The notes beneath the pieces are model-generated. The model had not been told where the DNA came from. It was given only the letters and a program-made list of their open reading frames with translations, and searched no databases. Source: Tsuneonella mangrovi (GTDB lineage Bacteria > Pseudomonadota > Alphaproteobacteria > Sphingomonadales > Sphingomonadaceae). From it: 64,000 nt of DNA. Of the stretch, positions 28,739 through 38,360 are shown piece by piece (the first letter of the stretch is position 1; each line of letters begins with the position of its first letter). Made by a program: the position numbers and the translations under genes. Where the stretch lies: NCBI RefSeq assembly GCF_002269345.1, contig NZ_CP022889.1, positions 1,116,001 to 1,180,000 on the forward strand. Reading direction: 5' to 3'.

Positions 28739-29349
28739 TGGCCGACCGCAAGCGCACGGCTGCCGAGAAGGCCGACTTCAAGCGCGAACTTACCGAGGTC
28801 GCCCCGCACCTGCGCGCATTTGCACGCGGGTTGTGCGGGCGTCCTGACATGGCCGACGACCTGGTGCAGGAAACGCTGCTCAAGGCATGGGCCGCGCAAG
28901 ACCGGTTCGAGCCCGGCACGAGTATGCGGGCATGGACCTTCGTGATCCTGCGCAACGCCTACCTCACCGAAATGCGGCGCAACCGTTTCCGCGGAGATTT
29001 CGACGAAAACGTCGCCGAACGCATCCTGACCGCACCCGCCGGACAGGAGGAGCCGATCCACCTGTCCGACATGCACCGTGCGCTGCTGACCCTGCCCGCC
29101 GAACGGCGCGAAGCCTTGCTGCTGGTGGGGGCCGGGGGCTTCTCCTACGAGGAAGCGGCCAATATCTGCGGCTGCGCGGTCGGCACGATCAAGAGCCGCG
29201 TGGGCCGCGCACGCGCCACGCTCAGCGCAATGCTCGAGGAGGGTGACGTCCCCAAACGGGCGATCGACGACGCAAGGGCGCATCGCGCGATCCTGGAAGA
29301 GCTCGACGAAGTCGCTGCCGGCCACGGCCAGAGCGAACCGACCCGCTGA
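28738..29349 (+). CDS. ecfG: general stress response ECF sigma factor EcfG
   Basis: It has 203 residues with region 2 (about 20-85: HLRAFARGLCGRPDMADDLVQETLLKAW, the -10-binding block) and region 4 (about 115-170: LLTLPAERREALLLVGAGGFSYEEAANI...GTIKSRVGRAR). An acidic/His-containing tail follows. Adjacency to nepR and phyR and three consensus target promoters in the same locus identify it as EcfG. Confidence 0.96.
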   Translation: MADRKRTAAEKADFKRELTEVAPHLRAFARGLCGRPDMADDLVQETLLKAWAAQDRFEPGTSMRAWTFVILRNAYLTEMRRNRFRGDFDENVAERILTAPAGQEEPIHLSDMHRALLTLPAERREALLLVGAGGFSYEEAANICGCAVGTIKSRVGRARATLSAMLEEGDVPKRAIDDARAHRAILEELDEVAAGHGQSEPTR

Positions 29350-29422
29350 GCGCTACCCGCTTGAACAGACCCACAGCCTGCGGCACAATCGCCGCACGCA
29401 ACTCTATCGAGGCCTTCAGGAG

Positions 29423-30625
29423 ATGAACGAGCAAAGTCCGCCCGATCCGCTCCGGCTGGAAGCGCCGGACACGGATTCGGCCGACGCCAGCGACGGCATC
29501 GCGACCGCACAGATGACGTTCGCGGCGCAGGAATTGCGGCTGATTTCCGCGCTCGTCGTGATCCTGGGGATTGGCCTGTTCCTCGCGCTGCCGTTCGTGC
29601 TGTCGATCGGTGCGGTGGTGTTCCTCCCGCTGGTGACCGCGCTGATCCTGACGATCGTGCTGGCTCCGCTGGCCGACAAGCTCGCCGCGTGGGGCCTGCC
29701 CAACCTGATTGCATCGCTGCTTGCGTTGATCATCCTGTTCGCGGTGCTGATGCTTGCCCTCGGGCTGATCCTGCAACCGGCGGTTTCGCTGTTCGAAACG
29801 CTCCCGGCGATTGCCGACAAGGTCGCGATGCGCTTTGCCGAGCTGCGCAACAATTTCGAATGGCTGGCCCGTGCCAACCGGCAGATCGCGCACTTGACCG
29901 GCCAGACCGGGCGCGAAGTCGTGCTCGCCAGCCCGTCGGTTATCGAACAGCTTGCGTTTGCTACCCCGAGCGTGATCGTCGAGATGCTGCTGACCTTCCT
30001 GATGACCTTTTTCATGGTCCTCTCGCGGGTGCGCCTGCGCCAGCACCTGCTGCTCGATCGCCGCGACTTCGGCACCAGCATCAAGGCGGCCCGGGTCATG
30101 CGCGAGGTCCAGGACCGGGTGGCCGCCTATGTCCTGACAGTGACCGTTATCAACGCCGGGATCGGGGTGATCGTGGCGCTCGGCGCGTGGGCGCTGGGGG
30201 TCGATGCCCCGGTGATGTGGGGCGGACTGGCGGCACTGCTCAATTTCGTGCCCTATATCGGCCCGCTGGCGATGACCGCGCTGCTGGCTCTCTATGGCGT
30301 GGGGACCGCGGAGACTGCGCTGCTGGGGATTATCCCGGCTGCGGCATACCTCGGGCTCCACACGGTCGAATCGAATGTGATCACCCCATCGATCCTCGGC
30401 GCGCGGTTCACCATGAACCCGGTGATCATCCTCATTGCGCTCAGCTATTTCAGCTGGATCTGGGGCGTGTTCGGCGCGCTACTGTCGGTGCCGATCCTGC
30501 TGATGCTGACCGCGTTTTTCGACCACGTCGGCAAGCCCAACCTGATCGGGTTCGTGTTCGGCGAGCCGCTGTTTGCGGGCAACCCGCTGGGCGAGCTTGG
30601 GCGAAGTCCGCCGCCCGACGCCTGA
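29423..30625 (+). CDS. AI-2E family (PerM-like) transporter
   Basis: It has 400 residues: an acidic cytosolic N-terminus, then about eight membrane segments. Typical family stretches are FLPLVTALILTIVLAPLADKL near the first segments and LLNFVPYIGPL and ILGARFTMNPVIILIALSYFSW in the C-terminal half. Members export small molecules or act as Na+/H+ antiporters, and the substrate here is unknown. The start ATG at 29423 has CAGGAG directly upstream. It lies 73 bases after ecfG, possibly in the same transcript, and ends before a bidirectional terminator. Confidence 0.9.
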   Translation: MNEQSPPDPLRLEAPDTDSADASDGIATAQMTFAAQELRLISALVVILGIGLFLALPFVLSIGAVVFLPLVTALILTIVLAPLADKLAAWGLPNLIASLLALIILFAVLMLALGLILQPAVSLFETLPAIADKVAMRFAELRNNFEWLARANRQIAHLTGQTGREVVLASPSVIEQLAFATPSVIVEMLLTFLMTFFMVLSRVRLRQHLLLDRRDFGTSIKAARVMREVQDRVAAYVLTVTVINAGIGVIVALGAWALGVDAPVMWGGLAALLNFVPYIGPLAMTALLALYGVGTAETALLGIIPAAAYLGLHTVESNVITPSILGARFTMNPVIILIALSYFSWIWGVFGALLSVPILLMLTAFFDHVGKPNLIGFVFGEPLFAGNPLGELGRSPPPDA

Positions 30626-30644
30626 CCACGGACTGCCAGACACG

Positions 30645-30680
30645 AAAAAGGCCCGCCCCGGCATCCCGGAGCGGGCCTTT
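30645..30680. terminator. bidirectional terminator between the AI-2E gene and sodB
   Basis: GGCCCGC (30650-30656) pairs with GCGGGCC (30671-30677), with additional CCGG pairing inside. The plus strand continues TTTCGC and the minus strand continues TTTTTCGTG. It suits the convergent genes on both sides. Confidence 0.85.
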
Positions 30681-30702
30681 CGCTATATTGCGTTCGCCGT
30701 GA

Positions 30703-31314
30703 TCAGCCGGGGTAGGCCCAGGTCGATCCGCGTGCGAGGTTTTCGGACGCGAAGCGCCAGTTGAGCTTGGTATCGACCACCGCGTCGAGGTAAGCCGGGC
30801 GCGCATTCTGGTGATCGAGGTAGTAGGCGTGTTCCCACACGTCGATCGTCAGCAGCGGGTTCACGCCCTGGTCGGCCACTGTGTCGCCGTCGTGCGTCTC
30901 GGCGATCGCCAGCTTGTCACCGTCGACCACCAGCCACACCCAGCCGCTGGCGAAATGGCCTGCACCGCGCGCCTTGAGTTCGCCCTTGAGCGCGTCGAGC
31001 GAGCCGAACGAGGCATCGATCATCGCCGCCAGCTCGTCCGACGGGTTGCCGGTATCGGCCGCCAGCGAGTGCCAGTAGAATCCGTGGTTCCAGCTCTGCG
31101 CGGCGTTGTTGAACAGGCCCTGGTTGCTGCCGCGAGCGGCGGCGATCACCTCTTCGAGCGTCTTGCCGGCAAGGTCGGTGCCGTCGACCGCGGCGTTGGT
31201 CTTGTCGATATAGGCCTTGTGGTGCTTGCCGTAGTGGTACGACAGCGTTTCGGCGGAAATCGCCGGTGCCAGCGCGGTATCGGCGAATGGCAGGGGAAGA
31301 AGATCGAAAGCCAT
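30703..31314 (-). CDS. sodB: superoxide dismutase, iron type
   Basis: Converts superoxide to peroxide and oxygen in the cytoplasm. It has 203 residues. Metal ligands are visible at His27 (SYHYGKHH), His77 (AAQSWNHGFYW), Asp158 and His162 (DVWEHAYY). The Gln in AAQSWNH favours the iron form. ATG at 31314 with GGAGA upstream is chosen over a longer frame. It is a single gene between a terminator and an SDF symporter. Confidence 0.96.
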   Translation of the reverse strand: MAFDLLPLPFADTALAPAISAETLSYHYGKHHKAYIDKTNAAVDGTDLAGKTLEEVIAAARGSNQGLFNNAAQSWNHGFYWHSLAADTGNPSDELAAMIDASFGSLDALKGELKARGAGHFASGWVWLVVDGDKLAIAETHDGDTVADQGVNPLLTIDVWEHAYYLDHQNARPAYLDAVVDTKLNWRFASENLARGSTWAYPG

Positions 31315-31377
31315 GGTTGTCTCCACTGGTCGGATTGGAAGGGATAAAGGGTTCACTACACCAATGCGCGAGGAAGG

Positions 31378-32652
31378 CTAGGGTTGCAGATCGCCGCCAG
31401 ATTCTTGTCGTGAGCGGTCGACCGCAGTGGCGAGCGCGACGTCCATCGTCACGTTGCCGACCGTGCGCATGATGTCGGGCAGCATTTCCACCGCCACCAG
31501 CAGCGCAAGTGGCGCAACCGGCACGCCCATCGCCAGCGCGATCGGGCCGATCGAGATCACGAAGCTGATCGATCCGGGCAGGCTGACCGAACCGACCGAA
31601 ATCACCAGCGCGACTGCGATCCCGGCGGCGAGCGTCGTCGCGGTCACCGGCACGCCCGCAAGGTGCGCGACATAGATCGCCACTGCCAGGTTCATCGCCG
31701 GGCTGGTCGCGCGGAAGATCGCGACGCTCAGCGGCAGGACGAATTCGGATGTGGTTTCGCTCAGTTCGAGCCGGTCGGCAGTGTCGAGCATCGCGGGCAG
31801 GCTGGCGAGCGAGCTTTGGGTCGACAGCGCCACCGCCTGCGCGGGGAACAGCGCACGGGCGAATCGCAGCGGCGAAATCCCGCCGGCAAACCACGCCAGC
31901 AGGTATCCGGCGATGAGCACGATCCCGCCCATCGAAGCGACCGCGACGATGTAGTGTGCCAGCGTCGTGAACGCCGATCCGCCGCTCTTTGCCGCCACCC
32001 CGACCGCGAGCGCGAACACCCCGACGGGCGCGAGCCACAGCACCCAGCCGATGATCAGCAACATCGCGTTGGCGAGCGCGCGGAAGAAACCTATCATTGT
32101 GTCGCGCTGCCCTGCAGGGAGCTTCACCAGCGCAAGCGCGAACACTGCAAAGAAGAGCGTCAGCGGCAGCATCGAGGTATTCGCCGCCGCTTCGACGATA
32201 TTGGGCGCGACCAGCGATTCGATGAACGCTCCGATCCCGGGAACCTGTTGCTCGGGCCCGCCGGCGGCGGACAATACTCCGGCAGCGGCGGCAGGTGGCG
32301 GAAACGCCTTGAGCAGCAGCGGGAACAGGATCGCCGTTACCATCCCGCTGAACACCAGCACTGCCCCGAGCCAGCCGAGCATCCTCCGCGCGGCGACCCC
32401 TGCCCGCGCGGCCTGCGCCATCTGCGATATGCCCAGCACCAGCAATGCGGCGACCAGCGGCACGATCGTCACCTGCAATGCCCGCAGCCAGAGCGAACCG
32501 ACCGGCTTGGTGACCATCAGCAGCAGGTCGATCGCGTGCGTCCCGGCGAGCACCCACCCCAGCACCAGCCCCGCGACCAGCCCGGCCAGCGTCTTGCCGG
32601 CGGGCAAATGAACCGTGACCAGCTGCTTTTCCGCGATCGTATCTGTGCTCAC
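31378..32652 (-). CDS. dicarboxylate/amino acid:cation symporter (SDF family)
   Basis: It has 424 residues with about eight membrane helices and two re-entrant loops. Ser-rich hairpin SLASLPAMLDTA (about 280) and the region around SVSLPGSISFVISIG replace the more usual TxSSxGT and NMDGT motifs. Both are altered, so the substrate may differ from glutamate or C4-dicarboxylates. The GTG start gives MSTDTIAEKQL. Alone on its transcript as far as can be seen. Confidence 0.87.
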   Translation of the reverse strand: MSTDTIAEKQLVTVHLPAGKTLAGLVAGLVLGWVLAGTHAIDLLLMVTKPVGSLWLRALQVTIVPLVAALLVLGISQMAQAARAGVAARRMLGWLGAVLVFSGMVTAILFPLLLKAFPPPAAAAGVLSAAGGPEQQVPGIGAFIESLVAPNIVEAAANTSMLPLTLFFAVFALALVKLPAGQRDTMIGFFRALANAMLLIIGWVLWLAPVGVFALAVGVAAKSGGSAFTTLAHYIVAVASMGGIVLIAGYLLAWFAGGISPLRFARALFPAQAVALSTQSSLASLPAMLDTADRLELSETTSEFVLPLSVAIFRATSPAMNLAVAIYVAHLAGVPVTATTLAAGIAVALVISVGSVSLPGSISFVISIGPIALAMGVPVAPLALLVAVEMLPDIMRTVGNVTMDVALATAVDRSRQESGGDLQP

Positions 32653-32777
32653 CCGTGACCCTCGCTTCTGCCTTTCGCGCGAGGATAGCGTGTTTATGGT
32701 TTCGCGCTAGGTGGTGACATCACCGCCGGTTCGCGCCATGGCGACACGCGCAGTCCGACGAGAGGCGAGAAATTTAC

Positions 32778-34115
32778 ATGGGACGCAAGTTCTTCGGCAC
32801 CGACGGGATCCGCGGCCGCACCAACAAAGGCGTGATGACCGCCGCCACCGCGATGCGGGTGGGCCAGGCCGCGGGGCACCACTTCCTGCGCGGCAGCCAT
32901 CGCCACCGGGTCGTGATCGGCAAGGACACCCGCCTGTCAGGCTACATGATGGAAAGCGCGCTGGTCGCGGGCTTCACCAGCGTGGGGATGGACGTGATCA
33001 TGACCGGGCCGCTGCCGACCCCGGCAATCGCGCTGCTGACCCGCGAAATGCGCGCCGATCTCGGCGTGATGATCTCCGCCAGCCACAACCCGTTCGAGGA
33101 CAACGGGATCAAGCTGTTCGGCCCCGACGGGTTCAAGCTGTCCGATGCCGACGAAGCCGCGATCGAGAAGCTGCTCGAAAGCGACCTGCCGCTGGCCGAC
33201 GCGCCGAATATCGGCCGCGCGCGCCGCATCGAGGATGCCCGCGGGCGCTATATCCACGCGGTCAAGCAGACCGTTTCCAGCGAAATCCGGTTCGACGACC
33301 TCAAGGTCGTGGTCGATTGCGCCAACGGTGCGGCCTACCAGGTCGCCCCGTCGGCGATCTGGGAACTCGGCGCGGACGTGATCACGCTCGGCGTCACCCC
33401 CAACGGCACCAACATCAACGACAAGGTCGGCTCGACCTCGCTCGATGCGATCAAGGCCAGGGTGGTCGAGGAAGGTGCCGATATCGGCATTGCGCTCGAC
33501 GGCGATGCCGACCGGCTGATCGTGGTCGACGAGAAGGGCCAGACGGTCGACGGCGACCAGATCATGGCGCTGATCGCGCTGCGCCTGCGCGACAAGGGCA
33601 CGCTGAAGGGCGGCGGGATCGTCGCTACGGTGATGTCGAACCTCGGGCTCGAGCGGTTCCTCGGCGGGCACGGGCTGACACTGGAGCGGGCCAAGGTCGG
33701 CGACCGCTACGTACTCGAAAAGATGCGCGAGGGCGGGTTCAACGTCGGTGGCGAACAGTCGGGCCACATGATCATGCTCGATCATGGCACCACCGGCGAC
33801 GGCACGATCGCCGCGCTGCGGGTGCTCGCCAGCCTGGTGCGCTCGGGCAAGCGCGCGAGCGAGATGCTGCACCAGTTCGATGCCGTTCCGCAGCTGCTCA
33901 AGAACGTACGCTTCGACGGCGGCGCACCGCTCGACGATGCGCACGTCAAGCAGGCGATTGCCGATGCCGAAAGGGAGCTGGGCGGCCACGGTCGGCTGGT
34001 GATCCGTCCCTCAGGCACCGAGCCGGTGATCCGGGTTATGGCCGAAGGCGACGATGCAGCGCAGGTCGAACGGGTGGTCGATGCGATCTGCGACGCGGTA
34101 AAGGCGGCCGCCTGA
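32778..34115 (+). CDS. glmM: phosphoglucosamine mutase
   Basis: Interconverts glucosamine-6-P and glucosamine-1-P for UDP-GlcNAc, hence peptidoglycan and LPS. It has 445 residues in four domains: start [16 protein letters not shown], active-site phosphoserine Ser102 in [13 protein letters not shown], metal loop DGDADR near 242, and phosphate loop [12 protein letters not shown] near the end. Its TGA overlaps the next ATG by one base. Confidence 0.97.
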   Translation: MGRKFFGTDGIRGRTNKGVMTAATAMRVGQAAGHHFLRGSHRHRVVIGKDTRLSGYMMESALVAGFTSVGMDVIMTGPLPTPAIALLTREMRADLGVMISASHNPFEDNGIKLFGPDGFKLSDADEAAIEKLLESDLPLADAPNIGRARRIEDARGRYIHAVKQTVSSEIRFDDLKVVVDCANGAAYQVAPSAIWELGADVITLGVTPNGTNINDKVGSTSLDAIKARVVEEGADIGIALDGDADRLIVVDEKGQTVDGDQIMALIALRLRDKGTLKGGGIVATVMSNLGLERFLGGHGLTLERAKVGDRYVLEKMREGGFNVGGEQSGHMIMLDHGTTGDGTIAALRVLASLVRSGKRASEMLHQFDAVPQLLKNVRFDGGAPLDDAHVKQAIADAERELGGHGRLVIRPSGTEPVIRVMAEGDDAAQVERVVDAICDAVKAAA

Positions 34116-34339
34116 TGCTCGAAATGCGGCCCGATTGCGAACGCTGCGGGGTGGACCTGCCCGCCGAAGCGCCCGGCGCGTTCATCTGCAGCTTCGAATG
34201 CACGTTCTGCGCGACTTGCGCCGACGAGCTCGACGATCGCTGCCCCAACTGCGGCGGCGAGCTGATGGACCGCCCGACCCGCGCGAAGGCGCTCCACGCC
34301 AAGCACCCGCCCTCGGCCGAGCGGAAGCACAAGCGATGA
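34115..34339 (+). CDS. DUF1272-type small zinc-ribbon protein
   Basis: It has 74 residues with several Cys pairs: CERC (8-11), CSFECTFCATC (about 24-34) and CPNC (about 42-45), which should bind zinc. The pattern MRPDCERC...FICSFECTFC...CPNCGGEL is that of DUF1272. Function unknown. It overlaps glmM by one base and thiD by four, so it is locked into that operon. Confidence 0.88.
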   Translation: MLEMRPDCERCGVDLPAEAPGAFICSFECTFCATCADELDDRCPNCGGELMDRPTRAKALHAKHPPSAERKHKR

Positions 34340-35142
34340 TCGACCGACCGCCCCCGCGCATTCTGGCGATCGCCGGATCCGACAGCTCGGGCGGCGCCGG
34401 GATCCAGGCCGATATCAAGACGATCACGATGCTCGGCGGCTACGCGATGAGCGCGGTCACTGCTGTCACTGCGCAGAACAGCGTCGGGGTGCAGGCGATA
34501 GCGCCGCTCTCGCCCGACATGGTTGCGGAGCAGATCGCCAGCTGCGTGAGCGACATCGGGGTCGATGCGATCAAGATCGGAATGCTGCACGATGTCGGGA
34601 TCGTCGAAGTGGTCGATGCCGCGCTTGCCGAGCAAGACGCCGCGCTACCGGTGATCCTCGACCCGGTGATGATTTCCACCAGCGGCGCGAACCTGATTGC
34701 GCCCGACGCCGCTGCGGCGATCCGCGACAAGCTGTTCTCCCGCGCAATGCTGATAACCCCCAACCTGCCCGAGCTCGCGCGCATCAGCGGGATGGACCTC
34801 GACGATTCGGGTGCGATGATCGATGCGGCGACCGAACTGGCCGACCGATACGGCTGCAGCGTGCTCGCCAAGGGCGGCCACACGGACGACGCGCGGGTGA
34901 TCGACATCCTGATCCGCCCGGGCGGCCGGGCGGTCCAGTTCGACCACGCGCGGATCGACACGCCGCACACCCACGGCACCGGCTGCACGCTATCGTCCGC
35001 CATCGCCACGCTGGTCGGCCACGGGCAAGCGCTCGAACACGCGGTGCGGCTCGCCCGCAAGTTCGTCCACTCGGCGATCGAGAAGGCACCCGGATTCGGC
35101 GCGGGCAACGGCCCGCTGGGCCACCAGGCGGTGCGGAACTAG
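34336..35142 (+). CDS. thiD: bifunctional hydroxymethylpyrimidine kinase/phosphomethylpyrimidine kinase
   Basis: Phosphorylates HMP and HMP-P for thiamine synthesis. It has 268 residues in a ribokinase fold: substrate end IAGSDSSGGAGIQADIKT, LDPVM in the middle, and the anion hole HTHGTGCTLSSAIA with the catalytic Cys region. ATG at 34336 overlaps the DUF1272 stop (ATGA). Thiamine diphosphate made downstream is used by the ThDP enzyme encoded nearby, though that is coincidence as far as the sequence shows. Confidence 0.95.
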   Translation: MIDRPPPRILAIAGSDSSGGAGIQADIKTITMLGGYAMSAVTAVTAQNSVGVQAIAPLSPDMVAEQIASCVSDIGVDAIKIGMLHDVGIVEVVDAALAEQDAALPVILDPVMISTSGANLIAPDAAAAIRDKLFSRAMLITPNLPELARISGMDLDDSGAMIDAATELADRYGCSVLAKGGHTDDARVIDILIRPGGRAVQFDHARIDTPHTHGTGCTLSSAIATLVGHGQALEHAVRLARKFVHSAIEKAPGFGAGNGPLGHQAVRN

Positions 35143-35307
35143 GTCGAGCCTAAGGTAGGCGCTCGACGAGCGACCGCTTTTCAAGATTTTCGCGACAAAG
35201 CAGTTGGTCTGCTAACGACCCGATTGCGGACATTTGGCCAATCGCGCATCATGATCCGATGTCCGAAGCTCGCGCACAACTCTTGCAGGGATTAGGAGAA
35301 ATCCTGG

Positions 35308-35724
35308 ATGGCCGTGATGATTGAAGTCTTAGTAGACATTTATTTGGGGATTCATTGGCTTGGGCGCGGAGCGTACTTTCTACTCCCGGGCTTAAAGATG
35401 AACAGGATGGATAACAATCAATATAGCAAAAGATATATTACTTCACTATGGAGCACCGCAGGAATATCACTTAATGTTTTTGTGAAACTACAAGCGAAAT
35501 ATCCAAACGCACTACCATTTAATGCTGATTATATGTATTTCAACGCTCTAATTTTAGTTCTAATATTTTCCATTATCGACATAAAAATATTTTATAGTCT
35601 TACAAGCTGTGAAGATGCAATGCTATCATTTGAAAAAAGAAGTCTATCATATAAGATTATAATTTCAACAACATCATTTATTCTATTTTTTGCTATTCCC
35701 ATAATGTGCACCCAAATCTCTTAG
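35308..35724 (+). CDS. AT-rich orphan membrane protein
   Basis: It has 138 residues with three or four hydrophobic segments (about 8-28, 70-95 and 113-135), and no recognised family. The gene has far more A and T than anything nearby (Ile, Asn, Lys and Tyr-rich; ATA and AAA codons common) and stands alone between thiD and pgsA, pointing to recent transfer. AGGAGA lies eight bases before the ATG. The ribosome site sits in the loop of a small hairpin (CAGGGATT/AATCCTGG). Function unknown. Confidence 0.65.
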   Translation: MAVMIEVLVDIYLGIHWLGRGAYFLLPGLKMNRMDNNQYSKRYITSLWSTAGISLNVFVKLQAKYPNALPFNADYMYFNALILVLIFSIIDIKIFYSLTSCEDAMLSFEKRSLSYKIIISTTSFILFFAIPIMCTQIS

Positions 35725-35906
35725 GATCGTATGAAGGTCTTTCGCGCGCAACGATTTTAAGACGCGGCATGTTTTGGATCATCGAAGTCACTGCTCGATC
35801 ACGAGTTCTCCTGACTCCAGGAGCGACCTCGTGATGTCCGCTTTCCACCCCTGAGCGGACCTTCGAACAATATGCAGCACTCCCCGAAAGCCGCCTTCCG
35901 CGCGGT

Positions 35907-36515
35907 TCACTCCATGTGCTTGAGGCCGACCCGCAAGTAGTCCCAGCCGGTGATCAGCGTCAGCACCGCAGCGGCCCACAGGCAGGTGAGGCCGGTCAGG
36001 TGGATCCAGTTCTGCGCCAGCGTGCCGCAATCCTCGTAAACCGAATGGCACGGCGGTCCGTCGACCGCGCCGCCGAGGATCAGCGCGCCCAAGCTGATCA
36101 GCTGGAACGTCGTCTTCCATTTGGCGAGCTTCGACACCGGGACCGAGACCTGCAGCGGCCCGAGAAATTCGCGCAGGCCCGAGACGGCGATCTCGCGCAC
36201 CAGGATGATCAGCCCGGCAATCACGTGCAGGTCGCCGACATACGGCCCGCGCATATAGCCTTGCGCCGCCAGCACGAGGATAACTGCGGCGACCATAATC
36301 TTGTCGGCGATCGGATCGAGGAAAATGCCCAGCTTGCTGACCGTCCCCTGCGCGCGGGCGAGGTAACCGTCGAGGTAGTCGGTAAAGCCGATCACGCTGT
36401 AGAGCGCGAAGCCCAGCGCGTAGCCCAGGTGCCAATCGGGCCACCACAGCAGGAACGCCAGCAGCGGCACTGCGAAGATGCGCGAAAGCGTCAGGATATT
36501 GGGCAGCGTCAGCAT
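35907..36515 (-). CDS. pgsA: CDP-diacylglycerol--glycerol-3-phosphate 3-phosphatidyltransferase
   Basis: Makes phosphatidylglycerophosphate, precursor of PG and cardiolipin, in the inner membrane. It has 202 residues with several helices. The CDP-alcohol phosphotransferase signature is complete at about 46-72: DYLDGYLARAQGTVSKLG followed by FLDPIADK, with the four Asp in place. It is divergent from the MFS gene. Confidence 0.95.
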   Translation of the reverse strand: MLTLPNILTLSRIFAVPLLAFLLWWPDWHLGYALGFALYSVIGFTDYLDGYLARAQGTVSKLGIFLDPIADKIMVAAVILVLAAQGYMRGPYVGDLHVIAGLIILVREIAVSGLREFLGPLQVSVPVSKLAKWKTTFQLISLGALILGGAVDGPPCHSVYEDCGTLAQNWIHLTGLTCLWAAAVLTLITGWDYLRVGLKHME

Positions 36516-36649
36516 CGCCGGGACCGTCGATCTCCTCCTGCCAACAGCCCCTAGCCCATCGCGCGGCCGGGAAAAAGGACAGGTTTGCCCTTGTCCCCGC
36601 CGCCCCAGACGCTAGGGCATGGGGCAGTGAGAAGCTGCCGGCAGGATAA

Positions 36650-38005
36650 ATGACCACTTCCACGCATATGCTGCGCCGCCGGCGTTTCCTGCCGCTGTTC
36701 GTCACCCAGCTGCTCAACGCCTTCAACGACAACCTGTTCAAGACCGTGATGGTCCTGTTCGTGGTCTATTCGATCTATTCCTCGCCCGCCGCCGAAGGAA
36801 CCTTCTCGGCGGTTGCCTCGGCGCTGTTCATCCTGCCGTTTTTCCTGCTGTCCGCGCTCGCCGGGCAACTCGCCGATATGCGCGACAAGGCAAAGATCAT
36901 CCGCATGATCAAGGCGGCCGAGATCGGCATCATGACGGTTGGCGCGGCAGGCCTGCTGATCGCGTGGCAGGATGTCGCGTGCACCAAGGGGACTGTCCAT
37001 TGCTACCTCGCGCCGCATCCGGCGCTGGCAGCCCTGGCGATCCCGCTGATGCTGCTCGCGCTGTTTGCGATGGGCGTCCATTCGACGTTCTTCGGCCCGA
37101 TCAAGTACGCCATCCTGCCGCAGCACCTCAACGATCACGAAGTGCTCGCGGGGACCGGGCTGGTCGAGGCGGGGACCTATATCGCGATCCTGTTCGGCAC
37201 GATCCTCGCGGGCTGGATCCCGGTCGAAGCAGGTGCGGCGGGCGTGATGATCACGGCAATCATCGGCTACATGGTATCGCGACAAGTGCCGCCGGCTCCG
37301 CCGCAGAGCGAGCCCGAACCACTCGATTTCCATTTCGTGCGCAGCTCGATCGCCTTGGTACGCAACACTATGCACGACAGCCGCGTGTTCCTCGCGATCA
37401 TGGCGATCAGCTTCTTCTGGACCATCGGTGCGGTGCTGTTCATCGTGTTCCCGCCGCTCGCCAAGAACGTGCTCACCGCCAGCAAGGAAGTCGCCAGCCT
37501 GTTCCTGGTGATCTTCTCGGTCGGGGTCGCGATCGGCTCGGTCTCAGTCAACGCGCTGCTCAAGGGCAAGGTATCGGCACGCTATTCGCCGGTTTCGGTG
37601 ATCGTGATGGGCCTGTTCGTGCTGGCGTTCTATTTCGTGTGCGAAGCATGGACCCCGTCGACCGACGGCACGCTGATGCACGTCCACGCGTTCGTTTCCC
37701 ACCCCTTGGCGGTGCCACTGCTGCTGTGCCTGCTGGGGATCGCGGTGTCGGGCGGGATGTTCGTGGTGCCGCTCTATGCGTTCCTCACCACCTTCGTGCC
37801 CAAGACGCAGACCGCGCGCACGATCGCGGCCAACAATATCGTCAATTCGCTGGCGATGGTGATCGGATCGCTGGTTGCGACGGGCCTGAGCATGATGGGG
37901 ATCGATATCGTCCACCACCTGCTGCTGAGCGCAGCGATGTGCCTCTATTCGGCGTGGCTGGGGTGGAAGCTGTTCAAGGCGGAGACCGCCGTCGAAGCGG
38001 CCTGA
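36650..38005 (+). CDS. MFS transporter, LplT-like
   Basis: It has 451 residues and about 12 membrane helices. The N-terminus FLPLFVTQLLNAFNDNLFKTVMV is characteristic of the lysophospholipid transporter LplT and of the MFS part of Aas-type proteins. FFGPIKYAILPQHL also fits. It may flip lysophospholipids for repair, but no acyltransferase is attached. AGGATAA precedes the ATG. Divergent from pgsA, so both are linked to phospholipids. Confidence 0.85.
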   Translation: MTTSTHMLRRRRFLPLFVTQLLNAFNDNLFKTVMVLFVVYSIYSSPAAEGTFSAVASALFILPFFLLSALAGQLADMRDKAKIIRMIKAAEIGIMTVGAAGLLIAWQDVACTKGTVHCYLAPHPALAALAIPLMLLALFAMGVHSTFFGPIKYAILPQHLNDHEVLAGTGLVEAGTYIAILFGTILAGWIPVEAGAAGVMITAIIGYMVSRQVPPAPPQSEPEPLDFHFVRSSIALVRNTMHDSRVFLAIMAISFFWTIGAVLFIVFPPLAKNVLTASKEVASLFLVIFSVGVAIGSVSVNALLKGKVSARYSPVSVIVMGLFVLAFYFVCEAWTPSTDGTLMHVHAFVSHPLAVPLLLCLLGIAVSGGMFVVPLYAFLTTFVPKTQTARTIAANNIVNSLAMVIGSLVATGLSMMGIDIVHHLLLSAAMCLYSAWLGWKLFKAETAVEAA

Positions 38006-38018
38006 GCCGGCAGCGCGA

Positions 38019-38213
38019 TTACCAGAAGAACGCCACCGCCATCGTGAAGCATGCGATATAGGTCGCGGCAAAGGCTGTCACGTCGCCGCGGGTCAGCCGC
38101 CAGCTGGTCCGCACGGGAACCGGCTCGGCTTCGCGCAATACGAACGGCGGAAGATTGGCCCGGAACGGATGGCGGGCGGTTTCGTCGGTGAGGACCAGTG
38201 CGCGTCTTTGCAT
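38019..38213 (-). CDS. small hypothetical protein with C-terminal membrane segment
   Basis: It has 64 residues from the ATG at 38213: a polar first part (ALVLTDETARHPFRANLPPFVLREAEPVPV) and one C-terminal hydrophobic helix (about 43-63) ending at the last residue, as in tail-anchored proteins. A longer frame to 38282 is possible. No family recognised and no strong ribosome site, so the call is tentative. Confidence 0.5.
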   Translation of the reverse strand: MQRRALVLTDETARHPFRANLPPFVLREAEPVPVRTSWRLTRGDVTAFAATYIACFTMAVAFFW

Positions 38214-38360
38214 GGCCCCGGGCTTAACCTTTCGGCAACCATAGCTCACGCGCGGAATCGGGCGTGTCGCGGCGCGGGACATTAAGCCTATCCGGCAACC
38301 GTGTTTGGCAACCAGGATGGCCGATTGCCGCCATGCCCGGCGCGCGCTAGAGGCGGCGCT

